NCBI RefSeq assembly: GCF_028640845.1
Contig: NC_080539.1
Coordinates: 194,813,436 to 194,877,435, forward strand
Length of the DNA: 64,000 nt
Reading direction: 5' to 3'
Source of the DNA: Ahaetulla prasina
Lineage: Eukaryota > Chordata > Lepidosauria > Squamata > Colubridae
The translations under genes and the position numbers were made by a program. A model generated the notes under the pieces. It saw only the letters and a program-made list of their open reading frames with translations, had not been told where the DNA came from and searched no databases. Within the stretch, counting starts at the first letter, position 1; the number at the start of each line of letters is the position of its first letter. Positions 14,301-26,800 of the stretch are shown one piece after another.

Positions 14301-17300
14301 CACAGACTTTAGATTTACACTTGCATAGGTGCTATTATGGTAGCATATGTGACATTTTTATTATAGAGAGTCTATGTTTTCTTAGTATTTTAATCTCATC
14401 ATTTAATTTTATTTTTATACTGTATATTTTCAAATTTTGCTGGTCACTGACTGAATAAACAGTATTTCTTTCTCTCTAATTTCTTTCTTTTACTAGGAAC
14501 ATGATAAAATAGTCATATTTATCTTTCTAATAAAAATCCAGATTGATGAAGCAAATTAAATAAAAAACACTCCCAGTAACTATCACTACTACATCAATAT
14601 GAACTGTGCTACTGCATCAGAAATATACCATGTCTGGAATGAAATGCTTTCATAAAATGCTATGAAAAAATCCCCTAAATAATACTGAGCCTATTTTCAT
14701 AATAATTTAAAATCAAATATTCTTACCTGAAACAATACCTTTCTAGAAATACTCCTAAGGTGAGATCATTCTTCCCATAGAACTCCATTACTACCATCCT
14801 AAAAAAACAGAAACCAAGACAGTTACCTTTAAAATAATTGGAATTATTGGACATTTCCTGCATGCAAGAGGCCTATATTGTTTTACCAAATGTCAAAGAA
14901 AAAAATGTGGCTCTACAGAATTTAACTGATTTCTAATTCATTATCAACATTACTCTCTTGACCTTAGACAAATACTGCTGCTCTCTTGCTTCTTTGCAAT
15001 GTAAACATAATAAAACGAACAAAACAAAATAAATAGTCAAGAGTTGTGAGATTACAGCAAGATATAAATTCAGTTATTCCATCAATATCCTACAGACAAA
15101 CGCAGCTGCTGCTGCATATTTTATGATTTGGAAGATAGAAGCAACAAACTGCATCACTAAATCACTGAATACTACATTCAGTTTTGGTCGCTGCGATGTA
15201 AAAAAGATGCTGAGACTCTAGAAAGAGTGCAGAGAAGAGCAACAAAGATGATCAGGGTACTGGAGGCTAAAACATATGAAGAACGGTTGCAAGAACTGGG
15301 TGTGCCTAGTTTAATAAAAAGAAGGACTAGGGGAGACATGATAGCTGTGTTCCAATATCTCAGGGGCTGCCACAAAGAAGCGGAAGTCGGGCTGTTCTCC
15401 AAAGCACCTGAGGGTAGAACAAGAAGCAATGGGTGGAAACTGATCAAGGAAAGAAGCAACTTAGAACTAAGGAGAAATTTCCTGACAGTTAGAACAATTA
15501 ATAAGTGGAACGACTTGCCTGCAGAAGTTGTGAATGCTCCAACACTGGAAATTTTTAAGAAAATGTTGGATAACCATCTGTCTGATATGGTGTAGGGTTT
15601 CCTGCCTGGGCAGGGGTTGGACTAGAAGGCCTCCAAGGTCCCTTCCAACTCTGTTGTTATTATATTATACTAAAACTGCATGTTATACTGCATACTGCAT
15701 GATCTGCCATTCATTCAACACAAATGGCCTAGGGTCCATAAGGATCTAAGCAGTTGGTAAATAAAATAAATAGTGAAAAGAATGCCGGATACTGCAAGGT
15801 ATGAGTTCAACAAAATGCTAATATATATTTTAGGTTACACAAAAATATGTCTGTATCCTAGAAAGAATTTAAAATTTTTGAGTCCTGTTTTTCCCAATTT
15901 TTAAAATGCCATTCAAGTTTTGATTTTAATGAGATGCACTGGATTTGCAACACCACCCTCAGTGTTATATGAACCTTTGGGGAAGATTAAGTGCTTTATC
16001 AGATTGGGTGGGGGGAGGTGAGCGGGAGGAGCAAAACTTTGCTAATCTGATTCATTGCTACATTGGTTGGAAAGTATATTTGAGTTCATCCACCCAGCAA
16101 TGGCAATGGTCTTTCCTCCTGTTCTTGAGATGGGAGGGAAACATGTTGATAGAAAAACCACTGCCCACTCATTACTGCTGTAAGTGTGGTACTTTCCCAA
16201 AGAACAGCATGGATAACTGGCCATTTTCTGCTGGCACAGCTGCACTTGGGGGGTAGCTGTTTAAGAGGAATTCTTGAAAAGAGTGCTCTCTTATGCCTCT
16301 TAACTGAACTCTGCCCAGTGTTTTGGGCTCCCCTGAAGTCCTGTTCCTTGGGCCACTGATGGATCATTCAATGGACAAAAAGCATGGAAGGAAAAAAGCA
16401 AAGGATGATAAAATGAAGGTGGGGGTCTCGAAGAGCCCTTTCCCCCAGGATTATAAAAACCCTGTGTTGTGTAGCAGTAATACAGTAGTAGTAGTTGTAG
16501 TCGTAGTAACTGCATGTTTACAAACCAGTAAATGGCAAGCCTCTAAGGAATATTCTCTATTTCCCCATCAACTAGAAGAGAAGAATTTATAGCACACATT
16601 TAAGTAATTAAAGTAAATAAAATTAGTATCATACCATGGGCTAACACAGGCACTTGGAGCATTGCCAGATTGGGCTGAAGAACTACTGAACAAAACACAC
16701 AGTCTCTGATGGTTTGCACAGCTAAGACAGTCCACCTGGGAAGACATGTAAATGTAAAACAGTTATTATGTTAGCAATGGATGGACTCAAGTATAATGTT
16801 TATGAGTACACTGATGGAAGATCTGAAAAGCCAGATTGGGTACAGAAGATCTATCTACGTGGTTGTTAAGAATCAGCGCCAACCTGATGGCACATAAATC
16901 ATAATCAATATTTACATACATGCATACCCATCATGGCTTTCAAGGTAAGCAATAGTATACCAAGCAAGTAAAGAAGTAAGAAAAAGTTAAATAAAGGTGC
17001 AAGACAAGAAAATGAAACATAGCTGCACCATTTATTATACCTAAAACTATAACGTAAAAATATTTTAATTTGACTTTATGCAAACTAAATATTTACGGGT
17101 AACAGAAATGTAGGAATAGAATTTGGGATAATGCTATGTCAAACGTGAAAAACGTTTAAGATATCTGAACTACACAATTCCATTCTTAAATGTATGTGAA
17201 ATCTTTGCTTCATGTCTCTCTCCATTTCTTTTGCAGCAATTGCCATGCACTTTACACTTTCTTTTTCAATTTAAACTCTTTGTTTGTCTAAAATGAGGAA

Positions 17301-20300
17301 CATAGGGATCCATCATTCAAGGTTTATTTTTAGAAACTGTAAAGGGATCGCCAAAATGCTTTGCTATTTTTCAACTGAGCAAAATTTCAACAACTTTGAA
17401 GTACAAGCCAGTCTGGTATGGGATAAAAAAGCCACATAAGTTCAGTACACCGAGTGAGTAGCTCCAGAGATGTCCTTGGAATTGTACAGAAAACAGTATC
17501 AAAACATAGTATCACGTACATAAAAATATACATACTATATTTTTCTCTTGAAATACTTTCCCGTTCAGCCAAAGCCCTCTTCAGCGTCTTTGTTCCTAAG
17601 TGCCTTATACTTTTTCAAGGAGCAAAAGGCATTCTGAGAAGATTATCATTACAGGTAATCTATGAGTTACAACCACTCGTTCAGCAGCTATTCAAAGTTA
17701 TGATGGCACTGAACGAAGGGGATTTATGACCAGTCCACATAATTGCAGCCATCATAATGTCCCCATGGTCATGTGATTGCTATTTGTGACGTTCTGTGCT
17801 GGCTTCCCATAAGCAAAGTCAATGGCGATGCCTGCAGGGAAGGTCACAAATCACTCCTGTACGTCATCTCCCACCACCTTTTTTTCCCAAGAAGTCCTAC
17901 TAGAATACGAGATTCCAAGGATCTCATAGTTCATAGCACCCCTGCCCATCCAGATTCCCTACCAGCTCCCCTGTGCTCCCTAGTGCCTGCCATGGCGCTC
18001 AATAACTTACTTGAGGCACCTGTAAGTTATTCCTACCACACTCCTAAGCTAATGTGTTTATGCTTCATAATCATATTGCTTAGTAATGGAAGTTCTGGTC
18101 CCAATTGTCATAACCTGAGGACTACCTGTACTGTTTCTCATAGCTTTTGCTACGATACACTCTAATCCTAACCCTTACCAAATCAAGATTAAAACATTAT
18201 GCAGAGGGTTGGGCAAGAGTAGAATTCAATTTCAAACATTCCTGAAAATAATACTTTGTTGGAAGATACTTAGAAAAGTTTATTTCTTAGGTTTCCATAA
18301 TCCACCAAACTATTTAAAATATTCACTCACTTTTTGAGACCATAGAGAGTCATTCTGAATGAATATTTTTTCATCATCTTCACTCCTGACTCCTAATTTC
18401 ACAGCCGATGCTTCTTTAGATTGAACAAATGGGTCTGCGTTTTTCTGCACAATCCTTCCTCCTCTGGCTCGGAAGTCAGCGACCATTCTGGCCAGGTTTG
18501 AGCTACTGTTCAGAGGCTCAGCAATTCTGGTGCTAACAAGTTCATGGGAAGGTAGAATCTGGGTAGGCTTGGCCTGGATACTTCCATTCATCCCTTGCAG
18601 TCCAGAGAGATCCCTTAACAATTGTTTCTTCCTTCTGATATCCAGTTCTTTGTACTCCTTGTTGAGCAGAGGAGAAAAAAAAACTTGCTCTGAGAAATAT
18701 TCTCTAGTGGGACATCTCATGCCTCTCTCTGTTAACAGAAATGGCTCACGGAATGAGATTACTGGGGAAATGCCGAGAATAACGTCCTTCAGTTCTTGCT
18801 TAAATGCTAAAGAAAAGGTTTTGAGGCGATCTTCAGAGGAAGTCACTTCCTCTGTGATATACAACCCAGTGTCATCTTGCAAAGGATCTCTAAACTCCCT
18901 GGCCTGACTTTTAGGTTCCTCGTAATCATTAATTACCCCTAGAGTTTCCAGTTGTTCAGTATCTAAGATTCCTAGTTGTTGTTCAGTCAACTCAAGAGGT
19001 AAAAGGGCTTCAGAAATTATTTTTGTTCTGTATAACGAATCGACCAGAGGATATGTTTGCTGCTTCTGGCGAGCAGCTTCTTGTAAATCACCATTGATCA
19101 GGTCATCATCGTCTTCTGTCAAAGTCCATTGTTCATGGGAGCCTATCTCATCTAGAGACATAGATTCAGATATAACAGGCAGCTTATCTGAGGCTACATC
19201 AGCCTCTTTTCCTGCTGTGTCAAATTCTCTGTTCAGGAGATCTTGCTGCCCATCTTCTTCCCCATGTTCTTCCATCAGACTCTGGAAGGAACCATTTTTG
19301 CTCAACTGAGGAGGCATGGCAAACTCGTCCATAAGGAAGGAGATCTCCAACTGGGAATGATAGGCCACACAGATCATAAAAATAAGGATCTCCTTCACTC
19401 GAGCCAATTCATACTCTCCTGCACCACGCAGCTTGACAGTGCAGCCCAGGTGTTGAGGGCAACCTTCAAAAAACATCAGAGTTTTGGTTTCTTCTGAAAG
19501 AAAAGAGAATGATGCTTACTATATAATGATGCTTATTCTCTCTACCTAGGGTGGTGCTTTGGCCAATTTGTATATGTTAGTCAAAGTTATTAATCATTCA
19601 AAATGTATTCAAAACACAGCCAAATCAGAAATTCAATTGATTTTCATTGTATCTTTCAATCCATCAAGTTCCAGTTTTACCTATAGATTGAACAAACACT
19701 TTTAAACTGTGAAAATAACATGAAATATAAATACACACACAAATACACATGAAGTAAAAGAGAACAGAAATCTTTATGGAATGTCACTTGTACTACCATG
19801 AATGTTTTCCAAAATAATGTTTGTTGGGGGCGAGTCATTGGCCCCGATGGAAAGGGTGCGCAACTTGGGCGTGCTCCTGGATGGGCGGCTGTCTTTCGAA
19901 GACCATTTGACAGCCATCTCCAGGAGAGCTTTCTATCAGGTTCGCCTGATCCGCCAGTTGCGCCCTTTCCTGGACCGGGATGCCCTATGCACGGTCACTC
20001 ATGCTCTCGTTACCTCTCGTCTGGACTATTGCAATGCTTTCTACATGGGGCTCCCCTTGAAGAGCACCCGGAGACTCCAGCTAGTCCAGAATGTGACTGC
20101 GCGGGTTATTGAGGAAGCAGTTCGGAGCTCCCATGTAACACCTATCCTGCGCAGACTGCACTGGCTGCCTGTTGTCTTCCGGGTGCGCTTCAAGGTGTTA
20201 GTTACTACCTTTAAAGCGCTCCATGGCTTAGGACCGTGATACCTACGGGACCGTCTACTGCCAACGTCTATCTCCCAACGACCGGTGCGCTCTCAAAGAG

Positions 20301-20705
20301 AAGGGCTCCTCAGGGTGCCGTCAGCCAAGCAATGCCGGCTGGCGGCCCCCAGGGGGAGGGCCTTCTCTGTGGGGGCTCCTACCCTATGGAACGAGCTTCC
20401 CCCTGGACTCCGACAAATACCTGACCTTAGGACCTTCCACGAACTTAAAACCTACTTATTTCGTCTTGCTGGACTCGCTTAAATTTTATATTATTAAATT
20501 GATTTATGGGTTTTAAATTTTTTAGTAAATTTTAGAGGGAATATTTTTATCTATAAGTAGCCAAATTAAATAGGTTTTTTAAGGGTTGTTTTTAGTTTTG
20601 TATTGTTGTTTTCTTTCTGTATTTTATTTGTGGCTGTACACCGCCCTGAGTCCTTTGGGAGAAGGGCGGTCTATAAATAAAATTATTATTATTATTATTA
20701 TTATT

Positions 20706-20800
<95 letters not shown>

Positions 20801-23800
20801 GTCTCCATAAAACTGCCAGGATAATACAGCAGAAGATGCAGCTACTGAAAAGGGTGTCCTGGGTTTTAGCATGTTCTGCTTAGTTTATGTATTTCATATG
20901 AACTGATTTTTTTTTTACTTCCACAAACCTATGCCATTGACAAAGTGAGATTTTGGTCCATGAAATATTTTGCCACATTGTATGTTACCCTTCATTATTT
21001 TAATTGCAGTAGATGAGCAAGTATGTCTTTTTTGAACGTTTCTTATTTATAACTGTCTGTGCTCTGAGTTTGTATTAAACAGGCTTTATAGAGTGAATGT
21101 GTATTTACAATATGTCAAATCTAAGTCATTATGGAGAAGAAAATGAGATACATAAAAAGAAAAATCAGAAGAGTAAATATAATTTCAATAAAACCAGCTA
21201 ATGAAAATTATGATTAGAAAGCTGAACCAGAAGACCTAATTCTTATCTTACTGCAAACAGGGCTTGGTAAATAGAAGAGGCATACAAGTCTACTACCTGT
21301 AAATAAAAATTCTGTTCTAACTTTAAGCTGGCATAAGAAAAGCACTGCATCAATCATATAACACTTATTTTATCTTCGTATTAGTCACAGATAGACAGAC
21401 AGACATAAGAAGATAACAGAACTTCTTTGCTTTACTCACCATTAGGTAGCTGGAACACCTGAATATAAAATTTATGGCAGGTCCCAAGGTGAGGTTTGGT
21501 TAACAACTGATCCATTGACATCAATACATCTCCCTGGGTCATCCGACTTACTCGATCCAGAACATGCTGCAAAACATTAATAAGATAAAGACTGCTTTTG
21601 GCTTCTTATGTTCTTTCTTCTTCATCAGATTTATATCCCACATTTCCTCCCAAAGTGATTTACATGCCAAGCACCCAAATTTTGATCATGTGACCATAGG
21701 GGCATTGCAACAGCCGTCACTTTGAGCAGAGGTTGTAATTCTCTTCATTCAGAGCCATATTAATTTTGAACAGTTGCTGAATGAACAGTCATCAGTTGAA
21801 GACTACCTGTATTATTTTCTGATTCCATTTTTCAAAATTCTCCTTCAGTATTTTTATTGGCGTAACCATTTTACAGCCTTGTATAAACGTCCTCTGCCAA
21901 AAGTCTTTAGGCATTGCTGAATTGCAAAATACTGCTGGGTCCTGACTGTGGATTAGACCATTAGCTCTAATCATCCTAAAGGTGCTTTTTCAAAAGGCAA
22001 CTGGATTTTCTTGGGTTTTGGTTTTTTTTTAAACGTTTCGCTTCTCATCCAAGCTGAAGAAGTCAGTTGCGTCTTGAAAAAGCACCTCTGGTACAACTAT
22101 GACCTGCATGACTGAAAATCTCCATAGACATCAGCTCTAATCATAAGCCTAAAAAAGACTAGAAATGATCCAATCCAAATGAGATATAAAATTCCAGGAA
22201 AATATAAAATTAAGCTTAGAAAGAGATTCAAAGACCCAGTGGATAGAGAACATGAAAAATTATGGGAAGAGGTTAAATTATTGTAAAAGAGGAAGTCAGA
22301 AAATATATCACAAAAAAGAAAATGAAGAACACATTAGCTATCAAACAAGGCCATAAATAACTAACATAAACAAGACAAGAGGATAGACATTTAGAGAAAC
22401 TAGAGTACTTAATGGAAACTTCCAACTAAAGATGAAAAGAGATAAAGTGTATTTGAATTCAGACTGTAGACAAATAGAAAAAAACCCAACATGATAAAAG
22501 CAAGAGATCTATTTATGAAAATAAGGGATATCACAAGAATATGATTTTTGAGAGATGGGGGGGCTATATAAATTTGATATATAAACACATAAAACATTTA
22601 GCTTTGTGTCAATGTCATAAAGAACAAAGCATTAACAAAATGGCAGAATGGCAAGAAAATAGAACTGCAACAGGAACAATATGGGGTACTTTGGGGTTAA
22701 TGTTTACTTATTAGTTCAATCCTTTTCTGGAACTTTTAAACACTTTTATACAAAAAAAAATTTCTGCCCAATAAATGAAAGCATTGCAATTCTTTTTATC
22801 AAAAATACCGTATACAAAAATGTATTTACATGTGCATTCACACCAAAAAAATGATTTATCTATACATTTCATTACATTTTACCATATTTAAGATGTATGC
22901 GCTTTTAATAATGTGGAAGCACTTTGAAGTACACAATCATAATATAATTTAAAATATTAGTACTTACAGGCTTAACATTAATGACCAAACTAATGCCATG
23001 TTCCAGAAGCATGTCCTGAGCAATACGGGACACAGTTTTTTCAACCAAGACTAAAGTAGGTCTGACATCCACTATTCGCTGAACATAGTTTTTTAAAAAC
23101 TCCCTTTCCTAAAATGATAAAAAAGACTTTGCAGTCATACACTGAGCACTGGACAGTCAGAAAGGGTTATTAGAGTATTTCTGGAGTTCTTCAAGATTGA
23201 ACTTTAAAAATCTTGTTTTTTTTTACGGGCTACTCCCAAGGGATAGGAGACATGAGGAATGTAAGTACCATCATAATTTACATATCATCTAAATTGTGCA
23301 TAAAACAGATTATATAATTGAATCATAAACTAAAAAAATCAGATACATTTCTAAAATTTCAGTTCACTCATTAAAAATATTTTATATTCAAAATTCTAGG
23401 ACACATTCCTTTTAAGATTGAGAAGAAATGCTTCAAAAATTGTTTCATTTTTGGTTCACAATTAAATTATTGAAAATATATTTACAGATTCTCACACATG
23501 TAATCTCAAAATTATGAGAAATATTCTTCATTTTTTCCTATCCTTTTTGAAACTGACCCAATAGTATAATATATCTGCCCCTATATAAATAGGTTTATAA
23601 AGGATAGCTTTATGTAGACTTTAAAATCAAGTGTCTGTGCGCACACTTGTGCGCACACAGTTGATATGTTAACTCTTGTCTCATTCAAACTTAACAAACC
23701 CCATAATATATTCCTGAGTTAACATGTATAAAACTGTTCTGAGAATACTTAATATAGCTCTTGAATGCTAGTAAAGGTTTCTCTGTCCAGTCGTGTCCAA

Positions 23801-26800
23801 CTGTAGGACACAGTGCTCATCTCCATTTCTTGGCCAAAGAAACCAGAATTATCCAAAGACATTATCTATGGTCATGTGGCCAAGAGGTCTATACATCAAA
23901 GATGCATGGAACACTGTTATTGTCCCACCAAAGTGGTACCTATTAATCTACTCGTGTTTGCATGCTTTCAAACTGCTAGGTTGGAGGAGTTGGAATACTT
24001 GAACACTAGAAGAGTTAAAATCAGTATCCTTTACTGAACATTTTCTAAGCACGTGTGAAACATAAAGTGCACAGCACGTGGTTTTTCATATCAAATCTGC
24101 TATGAAGAAAAATGGTGGCAGAAGCATTTATTTCCTATAAAATTCCCAAATATAATGTGCTATAAAATATTACCGTGTATTCATAATTGTATAATAAATA
24201 TTAAATATAATATTATTGCACACAGCCAAAAAGTCTCTAAAAGAGAAACCTTTAGCAATTAGCCTGAGAACAGCTAGTCAAGCACAAAGAAAATGTTACT
24301 AAAATCAACCTCAAAAATCCATAAACAAATTAATTCATTAGGCTTTGATTTAATGTTAACCTGAATAAATAGGACTATGAAAATAAAACTATTCTCACCT
24401 GGAGGACAATGGGATCTATGCATGTAAATTTTGTTTCTTCTCGGTAAAGATATTCAATGGAACACTTCAGCAGAAGGATTTTGGGGTTTTTAATATAGGA
24501 ATTCATCTGGAATTAGATAAAAATTATGAAATGCATTCCTCTGCAAGGTTGTATTGCAGTGTTGGTAAAATAAGTTTGTAGCTCAGTGTCACACAGGTGA
24601 AGTTTGAAACTTCCGAAATAGAAAAATGTGGGATAGACAGCATCACCACCAGATGGATTCACAACTGGCTGACCAACCACATTCAACATGTAGTCTTTAA
24701 TGGAATTACATCTACATGGAAGGAAGCATGCAGTGGGGTATTCCAAGGCTCTCTCTTAGGACTAGTACTCTTCAACATTTTCATAAACAATTTGGATGAA
24801 GGCATAGAAGGTGAATTCATTGAATTTGCAGACACTTTTGTTGCCCAAAAAGCCAATGCAGTTCTAAGCTGCATCCACAGAAAAATAGTATCAAGGTCAA
24901 GTGAAGTGTTAGTACCGCTAAAAGAACTGCATCCATTACTGGTCACAATACCAAAAAAAAAATGTTGAGACTCTAGAAAGAGTGCATAGAAAAGCAACAG
25001 AAATGATACTGGGACTAGAAGCTAAAACATATAATGAATGACTGCAAGAACTGTGTAAATCTAATCTAATGAAGAGAAAGACTAGGTGCGACATTATAGC
25101 AGTCTTCCAATATTTAAGACATAGTCACAAAGAAGTGGAGGTCAACCTATTCTTCAAAGTACCTAAGGGCAAGACAAAACATAACATGGAAACTCATGAA
25201 GGAGAGATGCAATCTAGAACTAAGGAGAAATTTCCTGACAGTGAGAACAATTAATCAGTGGAATGGCTTCCCTCAGGAAATGCTAGGTGTTCCATCACTG
25301 GAGGTTTTTAAGAACAGATTGGACAGCCATTTGTCCGGAATAATATAGGGGTCTCCTGTTTAAGAAGGGGGTTGAACTAGAAGACCTCCAAGGTCCCTTC
25401 CTTCTCTGTTACTCTGTTACTTCTGCTATTCTTACAAATGTTGGCTCCCCTTCATCATAGATAACTTCTCTCTACAGAGATTCTGCAAGCACATCATAAT
25501 CCATTGAAAGTAAATTTCTCAAGATCTTCCACCAAAACAGTAATTGATCCCTATCAGTCTAGAAAAGGTTATAAAATTTAAGTCCAGCGCTCAGTCACAT
25601 CCACAAAGTCACAGTTTATACAACAATACTGAATCTTCCCAGAAGGAGCCATCCTGTCATAATCAATCTGAGAGAGCAGCATAAAGTCTTCCAGGAAGTC
25701 ATAAAGAAGCCCGGAACAAAATCCAGATATCTGCAGTGATATATTTTGCTGTGATTAGAGTTCATGATTTCACTGACAACAAAGCACAGGATAATCACAA
25801 CTCATTAAAAGGAAAATTGATGTTTATCACAAATACATCAAAAAGCATCTCTGTGATTCTTCAGACATACGGATAAATATTCTGTAGAAAAAAAATGGCT
25901 GTCATATAAGGCAGAAATCAAATGCTGCATTCCACTATCCCAACTGCCAAGCATAGAGATGACGGTTGCATTGTTTAGAGATGCCATTGCTGCTTCAGGC
26001 TCTAGATCAGGGGTCTCCAACCTTGATCCCTTTAAGACTTGTGGACTTCAACTCCCAGAGTCCCTCAGCCAGCAAAGCTGGCTGAGGAACATTGGGAGTT
26101 GAAGTCCACAAGTCTTAAAGGGACCAAGGTTGGAGACCCCTGCTCTAGATGACATTTCATCATATCCAAAAATTCAAGGGAAAAGGGTTGAGGGATACTT
26201 TTTTACAGAACTATGGTGAAGTGTAATAACATCAAAAGAAAAAGATGCTGTGTCATTAAGAATTGCATAGAACATTTATAATGTAACTGTTCTATCCCCC
26301 CACTCCCCATTACATACAAATGGTTCCCAAATACCTTTTTATGTGCTATATTCTTGGTGCATACAAAGCCATTCACCACTACAGAGTCAAATTTTTTTCC
26401 ACCTGGAATCTGCAAAATTATAATAAAGCATTATGTTACGTTTGTAGTTTCTAATTTCCAACTTAAATTAGGAAACAAACTAGCCCTAATTTTCCTACCC
26501 ATACTGGCTGGTGAAAATGGGAGTTGTGGGTGACAAGCTTCCTTAGCAATGAAGCCACAGTCAACACAATTATGTTGACAGTTGGGAGAAGAGAAAAAAA
26601 AATCCTTTTTACAATAAGGTTACATACAAAAAATGGCACATTAAAAATTATGTCAGAGTAAAATACAGATTTAAGGTAGGATGAATATGATCCATTTCTC
26701 AAATACAGTTAATTAACTAGCCAGCCTGATGCTTTACCCTGTTTTACATGACTAGACAGTGAAAAATAGAAAGGTAGGCAAATCCCTGGTAGTAGGAGTA

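Larger units (their letters stand above)
13651..15867. repeat. Tandem duplication, unit B (about 2,217 bp)
   Basis: Directly abuts unit A. The right border is GAAAGAATTT followed by unrelated sequence. TTT is shared at the borders, consistent with a microhomology-type junction. Confidence 0.95.

Noticed and set aside
13010..15749. Repeated 122-aa ORFs as a host gene family
   Set aside because: They are the C-terminus of the CR1 reverse transcriptase, doubled by the tandem duplication.
15945..16592. Overlapping 70-100 aa ORFs on both strands
   Set aside because: No recognisable motif, and no splice or start context. Left as an unassigned block.
18530..19497. Plus-strand ORFs opposite the large PIKFYVE exon
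   Set aside because: They are antisense shadows of a 1,163-nt coding exon and have no motif of their own.
20586..20872. ORFs with poly-Ile, poly-Val or poly-Thr runs
   Set aside because: They are translations of the (ATT)n/(GTT)n microsatellite.
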